NCBI GenBank assembly: GCA_910584185.1 | Contig: CAJTYC010000015.1 | Span: 1-36,216 of the forward strand | Source of the DNA: an uncultured Muribaculaceae bacterium | Lineage (GTDB): Bacteria > Bacteroidota > Bacteroidia > Bacteroidales > Muribaculaceae | Direction: 5' to 3' | DNA: 36,216 nucleotides | In this document: positions 8,843 through 17,796 of the stretch, in pieces | Layout: each line of letters begins with the position of its first letter | How positions within the stretch are numbered: position 1 is the stretch's first letter | Notes under the pieces: model-generated | Seen by the model: the letters and a program-made list of their open reading frames with translations, nothing else | What the model was told of the DNA's origin: nothing | Database searches by the model: none | Position numbers and translations under genes: made by a program

Positions 8843-10690
8843 TTGAAATCAGGTCTACATAACTCAAGATTTTTCGTAATAGCAGCTCTCGCAGTGTTGC
8901 TCACCTCAGTGTGTGTGGTGGCTACAGCCACACGCCGCGATAATGATGCACGCAAGAAGGCCCGTTATTACTTTACGGCAGGCTCGGTGGCTAAGGCTAC
9001 CGGCAATGACGACGATGCGTTTGAATTTTTCAAGAAAGCATATGCCGCTGACCCCACCTATGCCGAGGCAGCAAATGCTTACGGCACCATGCGTCTCGCT
9101 CTCCCGATGGACACCTTTCAGAGCGACACCGAGCTCGACCGTTCGCTCGCCATGATGCGCCGATATGTGGATGAGTATCCGGAGGACACTTATGAAGCGC
9201 AATATTACGGCTATGTCACGACGCAACTCGGCGAATGGGATGAAGCCATACGCGTGCTTGAACGCACCGCCGATATGAAGCGTTCAGCCTCAGGGGCTTT
9301 CGTGCAGCTCTCAGAGGCTTATGCCAACAAGGGCGACCTGAAAATGGCAGTCGATGCCCTGAGCCGTTATGAACGTAACGAAGGGCTCAACCCGCAGGTC
9401 ACAATGCGCAAACTCTCATATCTCCTCTCTGACAAGGATACCGTGGGGGCCCTCCGTGAGGTGACACGTCTGCACCTCTCCGACACCACCAACGTGGCGT
9501 ATGCGATTATGAAAGGCAATGTGTTCGACATCATTGCAAATCGCGATTCGGCCCTGTATTATTATTCGCTCGCCGAACGTCTCGACCCAGAGTCGGGACA
9601 GGCGAAGCTCGCCCTCGCCGATTTCTATCGCCAGGGCAACGACTCCGTGGCTTACGACAACAAGATGTATGAGGTGCTGCTCAGCGAAGACCTCGAACTC
9701 GACACAAAACTCGAGCTGCTCGCCCAATATCTGCAGGCACTAATCTTGGGCAAGCAAAGCACCGAGCGCGGCGATTATCTCTTCAAAGTGGTGCGCGAGC
9801 AATATCCCCACGAACCGCGCCTGCTCGACCTCGCCTCGCGTTATAGTGCCGCCAAATCAGATTTTGCCGACGCTTGCGAACAGGTCTCATATGCCATAGA
9901 CCTTGACCCCAAGAATGCTACATATTGGGGGCAGCTGATGACTTATCAGGCTGCCAACGGTCATCCGGAGGAGAGCATGAAGACATTCGAGAGGGCAAAG
10001 AAGCATATTGTGCCCGACGAAACGATGATGATGTATTACTCCATGGTGGCCCAGCAAGCCAAGGAGTATGATGTGGCGGCCGGCGTATACCGAGGGTTCA
10101 TCGATTCGATACAGCCCGGGCTCCCCCTCGACTCCACACTCTCGTTATCAATGCTGCGTCGCGACATCACAGCTGACCAGCTCGACCGGCTAAGCCAGCT
10201 TGTCGCCACGCTCGGCGACATATATCATGAAGCCGGCCAAAACGACCGTGCTTTCCGTATGTATGACAATGCCCTGACATTCAATCCCTCAAATGCCATG
10301 GCGGCCAACAATTACGCATATTTCCTATGCACCGATGGTGGGGACCTCGACAAAGCCCTCGAACTGAGCGCAAAGTCGCTCGCCGGAGCTGAAGCCAACA
10401 ACCCCACATATCTCGATACCTACGCCTGGATACAGTATCTGAAAGGAAATTATGGAGTGGCAGAAGAATATCAGGCCAAGGCTCTCGAGCAGATGGAAAA
10501 GCAACCTTATCCCAGCGCCGAACTTTATCTCCACAATGGCGATATAAAATTGAAGCTCGGCAAAAACGACGAGGCCCTCGATTCATGGCAAAAGGGTATG
10601 AAGATTTTTGAGGAAAACGGCACCACCGACAGCGATGACTACAAGAAACTGAAGGAGAAGGTTGAGAATCTCGAAAAAATAAAGAAGTAA
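8843..10690 (+). CDS. Signal-anchored tetratricopeptide-repeat protein
   Basis: This 615-residue protein has an N-terminal hydrophobic segment (about 10-28) and then a long array of TPR-type helix pairs from about 35 to 590, with recurring YAEAANAYG-, AMAANNYAY- and TYLDTYAWIQYLKG-like repeats. It probably acts as a scaffold on the periplasmic side; no enzymatic motif is visible. I see no ATG that would include the hydrophobic segment, so I take the TTG at 8843, 20 nt after dut. If the real start were elsewhere, the export signal would be lost. The position between dut and the DUF4292 gene suggests an envelope-assembly role, which is inference. Confidence 0.85.
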   Translation: MKSGLHNSRFFVIAALAVLLTSVCVVATATRRDNDARKKARYYFTAGSVAKATGNDDDAFEFFKKAYAADPTYAEAANAYGTMRLALPMDTFQSDTELDRSLAMMRRYVDEYPEDTYEAQYYGYVTTQLGEWDEAIRVLERTADMKRSASGAFVQLSEAYANKGDLKMAVDALSRYERNEGLNPQVTMRKLSYLLSDKDTVGALREVTRLHLSDTTNVAYAIMKGNVFDIIANRDSALYYYSLAERLDPESGQAKLALADFYRQGNDSVAYDNKMYEVLLSEDLELDTKLELLAQYLQALILGKQSTERGDYLFKVVREQYPHEPRLLDLASRYSAAKSDFADACEQVSYAIDLDPKNATYWGQLMTYQAANGHPEESMKTFERAKKHIVPDETMMMYYSMVAQQAKEYDVAAGVYRGFIDSIQPGLPLDSTLSLSMLRRDITADQLDRLSQLVATLGDIYHEAGQNDRAFRMYDNALTFNPSNAMAANNYAYFLCTDGGDLDKALELSAKSLAGAEANNPTYLDTYAWIQYLKGNYGVAEEYQAKALEQMEKQPYPSAELYLHNGDIKLKLGKNDEALDSWQKGMKIFEENGTTDSDDYKKLKEKVENLEKIKK

Positions 10691-10799
10691 CGCACTGATT
10701 ATACAGTTATGTGCGTTATAAAGTAGTGCATGTTATACAGTGCAACACGCAATACGGTAATACGCACGTTATACATGGACAAACAGTAACAGACTTGTA
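10691..10799. other. Spacer with repeated TTATA motifs
   Basis: This 109-nt gap inside the dut run contains four TTATA hexamer-like repeats (near 10699, 10715, 10732 and 10769) separated by GTGC/GCAC-rich segments that can pair imperfectly. I see no promoter matching TAnnTTTG and no terminator, so readthrough into the next gene is likely. Confidence 0.45.
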
Positions 10800-11582
10800 A
10801 TGAAAAAGCTATTCATATTCATTTCGTTGATATTTGCCTGCATTATGCCATTCGGTGCAGCCGGCAAGGAGAAACCTGCCGTGGTCAGTGAGAATATCGT
10901 GACTGAAGATGTGGTGCTCTCTTATCCCTCGTGGCACAATGTGGAGTTCAGCGGTAAAATCTCAGCCGACAAGCTGCCCATTAAACCTACCATAAAGATA
11001 TATATGCTGCGCGATTCGCTGATACAGCTCTCCGCCCGCGTGCCGTTGATGGGCGAGGTGGCACGTGTCACCGTGACACCGACCACCATATCGCTTGTAA
11101 ATAAGTATAAGAAAACATATTGCGAAGAGGATGCCTCCAATTTGATGGATTTCTATCCCTCCGGTCTTAGCGACTTGCAGAGTTTCCTGCTTGCCCGCGC
11201 CGTGGTGCTCGGCAAAGGTGAGATTAATGGCCCGGTGTCGGAACTTGCCGACGTGAACCGCCTTGATAACGGCAACATAACCATCATCCCATTCACCGAA
11301 CCCGGCATAGTGCCTTTCAGCTACGGTTATCTGCTTTCCCCGTCATTGCGTACGCTTGCCACGCTGGTCAACATTGCCGGAAAAGCATCGCTCGAACTCC
11401 AATACAAGTATGAAGAGAGAGGTATGCAGATTGATGCTCTCTACGATAATATGAAAGGGAAGAAGGTGAATGTGAAGCTCGACTTCAACACCGTGAAGTG
11501 GGGTGGACGTGAAATGCCCGCCGTCAAGACTTCCGGCTTTACCAAGCTCGGCTTCAAGGACTTCTTCAAACAACTCATGTAA
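10800..11582 (+). CDS. DUF4292 family exported protein
   Basis: This is an exported protein of 260 residues with a signal peptide (about 1-22). The central pattern, DSLIQLSARVPLMGEVARV followed by ISLVNKYKKTYCEED, matches the DUF4292 family of Bacteroidota, which by fold resembles LolA/LolB-like lipoprotein carriers (family-level similarity, not shown here). The signal peptide contains a cysteine (C14), but the residues before it do not make a good lipobox, so periplasmic or membrane-anchored location is open. The gene lies between the TPR gene and the EnvC-type gene, 53 nt upstream of the latter, which points to an envelope role. Confidence 0.82.
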   Translation: MKKLFIFISLIFACIMPFGAAGKEKPAVVSENIVTEDVVLSYPSWHNVEFSGKISADKLPIKPTIKIYMLRDSLIQLSARVPLMGEVARVTVTPTTISLVNKYKKTYCEEDASNLMDFYPSGLSDLQSFLLARAVVLGKGEINGPVSELADVNRLDNGNITIIPFTEPGIVPFSYGYLLSPSLRTLATLVNIAGKASLELQYKYEERGMQIDALYDNMKGKKVNVKLDFNTVKWGGREMPAVKTSGFTKLGFKDFFKQLM

Positions 11583-11635
11583 TATTTTCTTAAATTTGGA
11601 TTTGGAATTATAAATTCTAAGTTCCCTCCCCCCCG

Positions 11636-13531
11636 ATGTCTCGAATCTTACGTATATTTTATATTTTTATTATGGCCGCATTTTTGTGGTCAGTTCCGGT
11701 TTATGCCACTCCGGTTTCCAAGTCGAAGGCCGGGGTCACTAAAACCAAGAAAAACAGCACCGCTGCAAAGGGGAAAAATGCAGCTGCCAAGAGTAAGGGC
11801 AATGCCAAAAAAAGTGCCGGTGCAAAGAAGCGGACAACCTCTGACAAGAGGAAGGGTGGCAAGCGTGAGACATCGGCCGATGTGAAGCGTCAGCATGATG
11901 CCGCCCGCCGCGAAATCAAGCTAACCGAGGAGCAGATACGCAAAAATGATGCTGCCGTAAAGAGAAATCTCGACATGCTCGGCAAGCTGCAGGGCGATAT
12001 CGATGTCAGCAAGCAGAAGGTGGCGCAGGCCGGTGCGAAAGTAAATGCGCTCAAGGGCAAGATCTCCACTCTCCAGGGTCGTGTGAGCGAAGATGAAAGG
12101 CAACTCCAACGTCTGCGTGCCGAATATCTGAAAGCTGTCAAGGCCATGCGCACCAAGCGTAAGGAGAAATCGATGCTCGCTTTCATCTTCTCTTCTAAAA
12201 ATTTCAACGAGGCGGTGCGCCGCATCAGATACCTGAAGCAGTTTGCCACTTGGCGCGACAATCAGACCAAGGAGATTACAGGCCGTGTAGCCAAGCTGAA
12301 GCGCGAGACGCAAGAACTTGCACGCACCAAGAGCCAGCATGATGCGCAGCTCGCCCTCGAAGTCAAGGCCCGAAATCAGTTGCAGGGCGATTATGCGCGT
12401 CAAGATGCTGTGGTTAGCGAACTCAAGAAGAATGGTCAGGCCCTTCATGCGCATCTCGCCAAGAAGCAGGCCGAGGCAAATGCCCTCAATGGCCGCATTG
12501 CCTCGCTTATCGCCGAAGAAACACGTAGGGCCGAGGCTGAGCGTGCAACGCGTGAGAGGGAGGAACGGCTCGCACAACAGCGTGCTGAGGCCGAGCAGAG
12601 AGAACGCGAACGGAAGGCCGAGGCTGCCCGCATAGCCGCCGAACAGGCCGCCGAGCGTGAGCGCCAGGCCGAGCAAAAACGTCAGGCTGAACTCGTGGCA
12701 CAGGCCGAACGTGAGGCCCGGGAGCAGGAAGAGGCTGCGCGCAAGGCTGATGCCACGCGCAAGGCCGAGGCAAAACGCAAGGCTGAGGAGGCAAAAAGAC
12801 GTGCCGAGGAGGCCAAAAAGCGTGCAGAAGCCGCCAAGAGAAAGGCCGAAGCCGAGCGACGTGCCGCCGAACAGCGAGCTGAGGCTGAACGTGCGGCTGA
12901 GGCAAAACGCTTGGCCGAAGCAAAAGAGAGAAAGGAGAAGCAAGCCAAGGAGAAGCAAGCCTCAAGCCAGACAGACCGTGAGGTGTCGTATGCCGAGGCA
13001 AGACGCCGCAGACCAAAGGCTGCCGGTTCTAAGGCCACCGGTTCTAAGGCTGCCGGCTCCGGAAGCTCTGCCAATGTGCCTAAACCCGTTAAGTCGGAAG
13101 CTGCACAATCGGGCGGACGCTCGTTCGAGTCGATGCGAGGCTCGCTGCCGCGCCCCGTGGGTGGTTCTTTCAGGGTGACATCGCGCTTCGGCCGACAGTC
13201 GCTCCCCAATATGCCGACAGTATCTTACGATAACCCCGGCATTGATGCCGAAGTGGCTGCCGGTGCCTCGGCCTGCGCTGTGTTTGACGGAAAAGTCTCC
13301 GGCGTATATATGGTGCCCGGTTATTCAACTGTCGTGATTGTAAACCACGGCACATATTATACCGTATACGGACACCTCGCTGCTGCCGGCGTGAAGCCCG
13401 GCGATAAGGTGCGGCAAGGTCAATCGCTCGGCAGGGTAGCAGCCGACGAGGATAACCCCTCCATCGGCTCGATACACTTCGAAGTGTGGCGCAACCGTGA
13501 CAAGCAAGATCCTCTGAAATGGATAAGATAA
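11636..13531 (+). CDS. EnvC-type murein hydrolase activator with degenerate M23 domain
   Basis: This 631-residue protein has a signal peptide (about 1-25), a basic Lys/Ala-rich linker (30-75), a coiled coil (80-250), an unusually long charged Ala/Glu/Arg/Lys helix (about 285-450), a Ser/Pro linker, and a C-terminal LytM/M23 domain (about 505-631). Enzymatic LytM domains need HxxxD and HxH. Here the first His is N533, D537 is kept, H580 is kept, the first His of HxH is S612, and H614 is kept. It is therefore probably not a peptidase but an activator of a cell-wall amidase, as in EnvC. The stop lies 13 nt inside the next gene, so expression is likely coupled. Confidence 0.88.
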   Translation: MSRILRIFYIFIMAAFLWSVPVYATPVSKSKAGVTKTKKNSTAAKGKNAAAKSKGNAKKSAGAKKRTTSDKRKGGKRETSADVKRQHDAARREIKLTEEQIRKNDAAVKRNLDMLGKLQGDIDVSKQKVAQAGAKVNALKGKISTLQGRVSEDERQLQRLRAEYLKAVKAMRTKRKEKSMLAFIFSSKNFNEAVRRIRYLKQFATWRDNQTKEITGRVAKLKRETQELARTKSQHDAQLALEVKARNQLQGDYARQDAVVSELKKNGQALHAHLAKKQAEANALNGRIASLIAEETRRAEAERATREREERLAQQRAEAEQRERERKAEAARIAAEQAAERERQAEQKRQAELVAQAEREAREQEEAARKADATRKAEAKRKAEEAKRRAEEAKKRAEAAKRKAEAERRAAEQRAEAERAAEAKRLAEAKERKEKQAKEKQASSQTDREVSYAEARRRRPKAAGSKATGSKAAGSGSSANVPKPVKSEAAQSGGRSFESMRGSLPRPVGGSFRVTSRFGRQSLPNMPTVSYDNPGIDAEVAAGASACAVFDGKVSGVYMVPGYSTVVIVNHGTYYTVYGHLAAAGVKPGDKVRQGQSLGRVAADEDNPSIGSIHFEVWRNRDKQDPLKWIR

Positions 13532-14520
13532 CTGTAGAGAGATACACACCGGCCGCAGCCGGAGAGTGGAACAGTTTCGTGGACACGTCGCGAAATTCCA
13601 CTTTCCTCTTCCATCGCGATTATATGGACTATCATGCCGACCGCTTCGAAGATTGCAGCTGGATAGTGCGCAAGAAGGGTAAACCGATTGCCATGCTGCC
13701 TGCCAATCTCACGGCTGATGGTGTGCTGCATTCGCACGGAGGCCTAACTTACGGAGGCTTCATGCTGCCGCAGTTGCATGTAGATGGCTCGGATGTGCTT
13801 CAGATTTTCGGCTGTTGCATAGAAGCATGGCGTGAATTGCGAATAAAGTCGCTTGATTACAAGCCGCTTCCGCACATATATGCCGGCTCCCCCTCACAAG
13901 AGGATGTGTATGCTCTCTTTCGCCTCGGTGCGGTTGTCACTGAGCAGTCCATAAGCTCCACTATTGACATGCACCGTGGCTGGATGCCCAATAAGCTCCG
14001 GAAACGCCATCTCGCCGCCGCCGGCAAGTTGCCGGTCACAATCTCCGAAACCGATGACATAACGGCCTTTATGACCATGCTTGATGATTGTCTGCGCGAG
14101 CGTCATAACACTGCGCCTGTCCATACTGTCGCGGAGTTGATGCGCCTGAAGGCTTCGTTTGATGCAAATATCAGGTTTTTTGTGGCGTCTATCGATGGCT
14201 TACCTCACGCCGGAGTCTGCATTTACGACACCGGCATTGTGGCACATGCACAGTATATCGCCACGACTCCGCGCGGTCGCGAACTTAATCTGCTCACGCC
14301 GCTGTTTCATCATCTCATCACCTCCGAATTTGCCAACCGCCGCTATTTCGATTTCGGCATATCTACCGAACAACATGGCCGTTATCTCAACGAGGGCTTG
14401 CTGCGCCAGAAGACGTCTTATGGGGCCGGAGCCACCATCTATTCTCGTTTTATCCTCAATTTGAGTCCCGACACTGACCTCCATGCACTCACGGCAAACA
14501 CTATGCCGCACATTATGTAA
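13519..14520 (+). CDS. GNAT/FemAB-like acyl or aminoacyl transferase
   Basis: This soluble 333-residue protein has the tandem acetyltransferase layout of the FemAB-like GNAT group: an N-terminal half with STFLFHRDYMDYH and a basic PNKLRKRHL segment, and a C-terminal half with VAHAQYIATTP and RYFDFGISTE. In relatives these halves bind an acyl or aminoacyl donor. The substrate is unknown; being next to a flippase gene, a polysaccharide or cell-wall precursor is plausible. The ATG lies inside the end of the EnvC-type gene (13-nt overlap). Its 3' end overlaps the convergent flippase gene by 82 nt, so the last 27 codons are read on both strands. Confidence 0.82.
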   Translation: MDKITVERYTPAAAGEWNSFVDTSRNSTFLFHRDYMDYHADRFEDCSWIVRKKGKPIAMLPANLTADGVLHSHGGLTYGGFMLPQLHVDGSDVLQIFGCCIEAWRELRIKSLDYKPLPHIYAGSPSQEDVYALFRLGAVVTEQSISSTIDMHRGWMPNKLRKRHLAAAGKLPVTISETDDITAFMTMLDDCLRERHNTAPVHTVAELMRLKASFDANIRFFVASIDGLPHAGVCIYDTGIVAHAQYIATTPRGRELNLLTPLFHHLITSEFANRRYFDFGISTEQHGRYLNEGLLRQKTSYGAGATIYSRFILNLSPDTDLHALTANTMPHIM

Positions 14521-15893
14521 GACCAGGCGCCCGACATCGCGATGCTGACTATGAAGCCGCATGTGCCCAATATGATACCTATGAGTGTCTCTATGACTGC
14601 CCCCTTGTTAGGCACCAGACCGTAGACCTTGAAATTGACAAGGAGATATATCAAAATGCATGCTGCCTGTTCCACCACGGCGCCATAGCCGAGCCCCATG
14701 AGGCCATAGAAGTGGTAGAATATAAGTGAACATCCTATATAAAGTATATTGCACACGACCCCCTCAAGCCAGAAGAAAAGGCGACGGTTGTCTTTGGCAA
14801 ACGCTATGTAGCCCAGTGGGTAAGCTATCGCCTTGAGCAGGATGCTGAGCCCTAACCAGCGCATCAGCGGCGTGATGGGGAGAAATTCGCCGGTGAGAAG
14901 TATCCGTATGATGATTGGGGCGGTGGCAATGAGGAGTATTGCGAGCGGGGTCGCTATCATGGCCACTATCTCCATCTGCTTGGCCACTATGCCCCGCATC
15001 TTCGACACGTCGCCTGCCGATGCCGACAACCTTGGGAAGTAGTCGAGGGCCATGGCGGTAAATACTACCCCTGCATATTGCATGGTCACACTGTTGGCGG
15101 CATTGAAGAGACCCACGTGCGACAGGTCGCCATATTGGCGTATGTATATGTTTATAAGGTAAGTGAAGAGGGTGTTGATTAGCGATGCGCCGAGAAGCAC
15201 CATGCCCGTGGCCACCATTTTCTTCACGATGGGGGAGTGGAGCTTGCGTTCAAACCGGACTTTGCGGCGTGGCATATACTTTCGCACTCCATAATAATAG
15301 AACCCGCATATGGTGAGCTGGAGCACTATCATGGCCGGCACGATGCCCCGCGTGCCGAAAAAATAATATAGCGGCACTCCGGCAAAAAGCCCCGTCAGTG
15401 CACCGGCAAGCGATGTAGTCGACAATGTTTTGACGCGGTGCAGCCCTTGGAGCATTGCCTTGTAGCCTTGGGCGCATATCCTCAGGAATATCGCCACGCC
15501 CAAGAGCATGAACTGCCACGAGAGTTCGGCGCTGCCAAATGATATCCGGCTGAGCCATGGCGCCAGCACCACACAAGCCACTGCCCCGAGGAGCGATGTG
15601 AAGCGGATGAGCATTTCTGCCATGTGGCCGGTCACGGCCAATCTGTCGGCTTCTTCCTTGTTGGCCGCCACCTCCTTGACAAATGCGAGGTTAAGGCCGA
15701 GCGATGAGAATTGCGTGAGTGTGTTGGAGGCTGAGGTGAACATTGACGACACACCCATGCCGTGCGGCCCCAAGAACATGGCCACAAACTTGCCGCGCAC
15801 CAGGTTGATCAGGATCTGAAACACCTCGACACTTCCGAACATGGATAGCCCTTTGAGTATCTTGCCATAGCTGTTCTCGTCGTTTGATGCCAT
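14439..15893 (-). CDS. Polysaccharide flippase (MOP/Wzx-like)
   Basis: This is an integral membrane protein of 484 residues with about 12 to 14 hydrophobic segments, of the MOP superfamily. It would flip lipid-linked sugar units across the inner membrane. The N-terminal GKFVAMFLGPHGMGVSSMF and the FNAANSVTMQYAGVVFTAMALDY region are typical of O-antigen/enterobacterial-common-antigen-type translocases. It is the last gene of a minus-strand run, 63 nt after the metallo-beta-lactamase-fold gene, and its 3' end overlaps the convergent GNAT gene by 82 nt. Specificity cannot be read from the sequence. Confidence 0.88.
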   Translation of the reverse strand: MASNDENSYGKILKGLSMFGSVEVFQILINLVRGKFVAMFLGPHGMGVSSMFTSASNTLTQFSSLGLNLAFVKEVAANKEEADRLAVTGHMAEMLIRFTSLLGAVACVVLAPWLSRISFGSAELSWQFMLLGVAIFLRICAQGYKAMLQGLHRVKTLSTTSLAGALTGLFAGVPLYYFFGTRGIVPAMIVLQLTICGFYYYGVRKYMPRRKVRFERKLHSPIVKKMVATGMVLLGASLINTLFTYLINIYIRQYGDLSHVGLFNAANSVTMQYAGVVFTAMALDYFPRLSASAGDVSKMRGIVAKQMEIVAMIATPLAILLIATAPIIIRILLTGEFLPITPLMRWLGLSILLKAIAYPLGYIAFAKDNRRLFFWLEGVVCNILYIGCSLIFYHFYGLMGLGYGAVVEQAACILIYLLVNFKVYGLVPNKGAVIETLIGIILGTCGFIVSIAMSGAWSYIMCGIVFAVSAWRSVSGLKLRIKRE

Positions 15894-15956
15894 TTCCTTA
15901 TTTTATGATGAGAAGTGTGGTATTACAGTGTGTTACGACGGTTTGTATTGGTTCGC

Positions 15957-16922
15957 TTACAGAAATGAGAACCATCTTGTCGGCTCGAAGCGCGGCAGTG
16001 CGAGCAATTGCACAGCGGCTTGGCGGTCGGCAAGTGTTTCCTCCCCTTTGCCCACGCTTACCCCTTTGCGTTCAAGCGCTTCGCGCACTGTACGCAGGGC
16101 TATCGCCGGCGTGTTGTTGTCGCGGCTCAGATGGCACAGAAAGATATATTTGAGCTGTTCGCCAACTATCTCTTGCAAGAATGATGCGGTGTCCACATTG
16201 TCAAGATGACCGTTGTTGGTGCGTATGCGGGCCTTGAGATATTCCGGATACTTGCCGAGTCGGAGCATGTCGGAGTCGTAGTTGGCCTCAATCACCAAGT
16301 AGTTGGCACGGCTCATGTAATATCTTGCACGGTCGTTCACCATCCCCAAGTCGGTGGCGAGCACGAAGTGATGATCCTCGAAGTCTATGGCGAAACCCAT
16401 GTTGTCGGAGCCGTCGTGAGGCACCTCGAAGGCCGTTATCTCCATGTCGGCCACCTTGAATGGTATCTCCTTGAATATTGGAGTGTGATACTCCTTGATG
16501 CGTTTCGATATGGAGTGGCGCCGCAGCAGACCGTTAAGCACCCTGGGGGTACACATCAGCGTGAGATGACGGTTGTTGCGCAGCAGGTTGTAGGAGTATC
16601 TCACATGGTCGCTGTGGTCGTGAGTGAGTAGCAATGCCCTCACATGACGCATGTTCACGCCATGCTCGGCTAAGATATCCTCTATCTGGTCAGCCCGTAT
16701 GCCGGCATCTATTATTATTCCTCCCTTATCATTGCCCACATAGCAGCTGTTGCCGCTCGAACCGGATGCAAAAGATATATAGTGCAAGCGTTTGCGGGCC
16801 TCATGCAGTGGCTCCGGCTTGCTCGCTTCATATTCGTCCATGGCGTTCAGATCGTCGTCAAACTGCAACTCCAGCTGACGGCCAAAAGTGATGATAGGTT
16901 TTGTGTTCTCTTTGCTTTTCAT
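15957..16922 (-). CDS. Metallo-beta-lactamase-fold hydrolase, YycJ/WalJ-like
   Basis: This is a cytoplasmic metal-dependent hydrolase of 321 residues. The defining motif THDHSDH (H101, D102, H103, D105, H106 region) is intact, and later ligand positions appear in PHDGSD, ATDLG and CHLSRDN. The core resembles the YycJ/WalJ group, for which nuclease activity has been proposed. The first 45 residues are a charged extension before the fold begins. The gene starts 16 nt after the upstream methyltransferase stop and is followed by the flippase gene, so all three probably share the promoter at 17660-17690. Confidence 0.88.
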   Translation of the reverse strand: MKSKENTKPIITFGRQLELQFDDDLNAMDEYEASKPEPLHEARKRLHYISFASGSSGNSCYVGNDKGGIIIDAGIRADQIEDILAEHGVNMRHVRALLLTHDHSDHVRYSYNLLRNNRHLTLMCTPRVLNGLLRRHSISKRIKEYHTPIFKEIPFKVADMEITAFEVPHDGSDNMGFAIDFEDHHFVLATDLGMVNDRARYYMSRANYLVIEANYDSDMLRLGKYPEYLKARIRTNNGHLDNVDTASFLQEIVGEQLKYIFLCHLSRDNNTPAIALRTVREALERKGVSVGKGEETLADRQAAVQLLALPRFEPTRWFSFL

Positions 16923-16938
16923 GATTTTTAGTAAGACT

Positions 16939-17655
16939 CTATCTTCTGTGCATCAAGAAGATGGCCGGTCTTTTATCGTAGTCGAGTTGCTTGTTTCTCC
17001 ATTTTGAGGCCGGTAGGGTGATGATTGTCTGGCGCATGGCATCTGTCAGGTCACAGGCCACGCAGAGAAGCGTGTCAGGACGCAGTGTCTCTGCCAGGAA
17101 TTTAATCATCTTGTTGTTGCGATACGGTGTCTCGATGAATATCTGTGTCTGACCACGCCTTTCGCAGATGTTCTCAAGCTCCTTTACAGCCTTGTGGCGT
17201 GCTTGTTCCTCTATCGGCAGATAGCCGTTGAAGGCGAAGCCCTGGCCATTGAAGCCCGATCCCATAAGCGACAGCAGTATACTCGACGGACCGACCAGCG
17301 GCACGACTTTCAGCCCCTCGCGCTGAGCTATGCTCACCACGTCGGCTCCCGGATCGGCTACGGCCGGACATCCGGCCTCGCTCATCACTCCCACAGGCTC
17401 CCCACGGCGCAAGGCGTCAAGATAACCGTGCACCGCCATAGGTGGTGTGTGGCCGTTAAGCTCGTAAAATGTGCATGAGTCTATCGGAAACTCCCGGTCC
17501 CAATGTCGCAATGTGCGCCGTGCAGTGCGCAGATTCTCCACGATAAATGTCCGGATGTCTCTAACTATTTGCAGGTTACCAACAGGTATGGTCATGTCGG
17601 TCGTCGATGCGCTTATCTCGACCGGTATCAGATATAATGCCGACTCTATTTGCAT
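16939..17655 (-). CDS. SAM-dependent tetrapyrrole-methylase-fold enzyme, RsmI-like
   Basis: This 238-residue enzyme has the tetrapyrrole methylase fold found in RsmI, which 2'-O-methylates C1402 of 16S rRNA. The hallmark motif is SEAGCPAVADPG (92-103), matching SDAGTPLISDPG of RsmI. LVGPSSILLSLMGSGF and IFIETPYRNNKM also fit. It lacks the leading GT(I)GN(L)GD-type strand of standard RsmI and is shorter, like the separate Bacteroidota group annotated only as SAM-dependent methyltransferase, so the exact target is uncertain. A promoter ends 4 nt before the ATG, which predicts a leaderless message. It heads a three-gene minus-strand run. Confidence 0.87.
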   Translation of the reverse strand: MQIESALYLIPVEISASTTDMTIPVGNLQIVRDIRTFIVENLRTARRTLRHWDREFPIDSCTFYELNGHTPPMAVHGYLDALRRGEPVGVMSEAGCPAVADPGADVVSIAQREGLKVVPLVGPSSILLSLMGSGFNGQGFAFNGYLPIEEQARHKAVKELENICERRGQTQIFIETPYRNNKMIKFLAETLRPDTLLCVACDLTDAMRQTIITLPASKWRNKQLDYDKRPAIFLMHRR

Positions 17656-17659
17656 GTTA

Positions 17660-17690
17660 CAAATTTAGTCAATATCACCGATTCACGCAA
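17660..17690 (-). promoter_or_regulatory. Promoter of the RsmI-like gene, predicted leaderless
   Basis: On the minus strand TTG (17688-17690), a 20-nt spacer and TAAATTTG (17660-17667) match the consensus fully. Only four bases separate the box from the ATG, so transcription should begin at or beside the start codon. Confidence 0.78.
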
Positions 17691-17760
17691 CTTTTTGCCT
17701 TCATTTTGACAGTTGCGCTCCGTCTGTTCCCTCTTTTTTATCGGGTCATTTGCTCTTATT

Positions 17761-17792
17761 TTTGGATGCCCCCGTTTTTTTTGATATTTTTG
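17761..17792 (+). promoter_or_regulatory. Promoter of the RsmF-like gene, predicted leaderless
   Basis: TTTG (17761-17764), a 20-nt spacer and TATTTTTG (17785-17792) form a full consensus promoter. The ATG follows after four bases, the same spacing as in the divergent gene. Confidence 0.82.
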
Positions 17793-17796
17793 CGTC

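Noticed and set aside
11921..12958. 345-codon minus-strand frame antisense to the EnvC-type gene
   Set aside because: It mirrors the Ala/Glu/Arg/Lys-rich helix and reads as a Leu/Phe/Gly-rich low-complexity protein; no start context or motif supports it.
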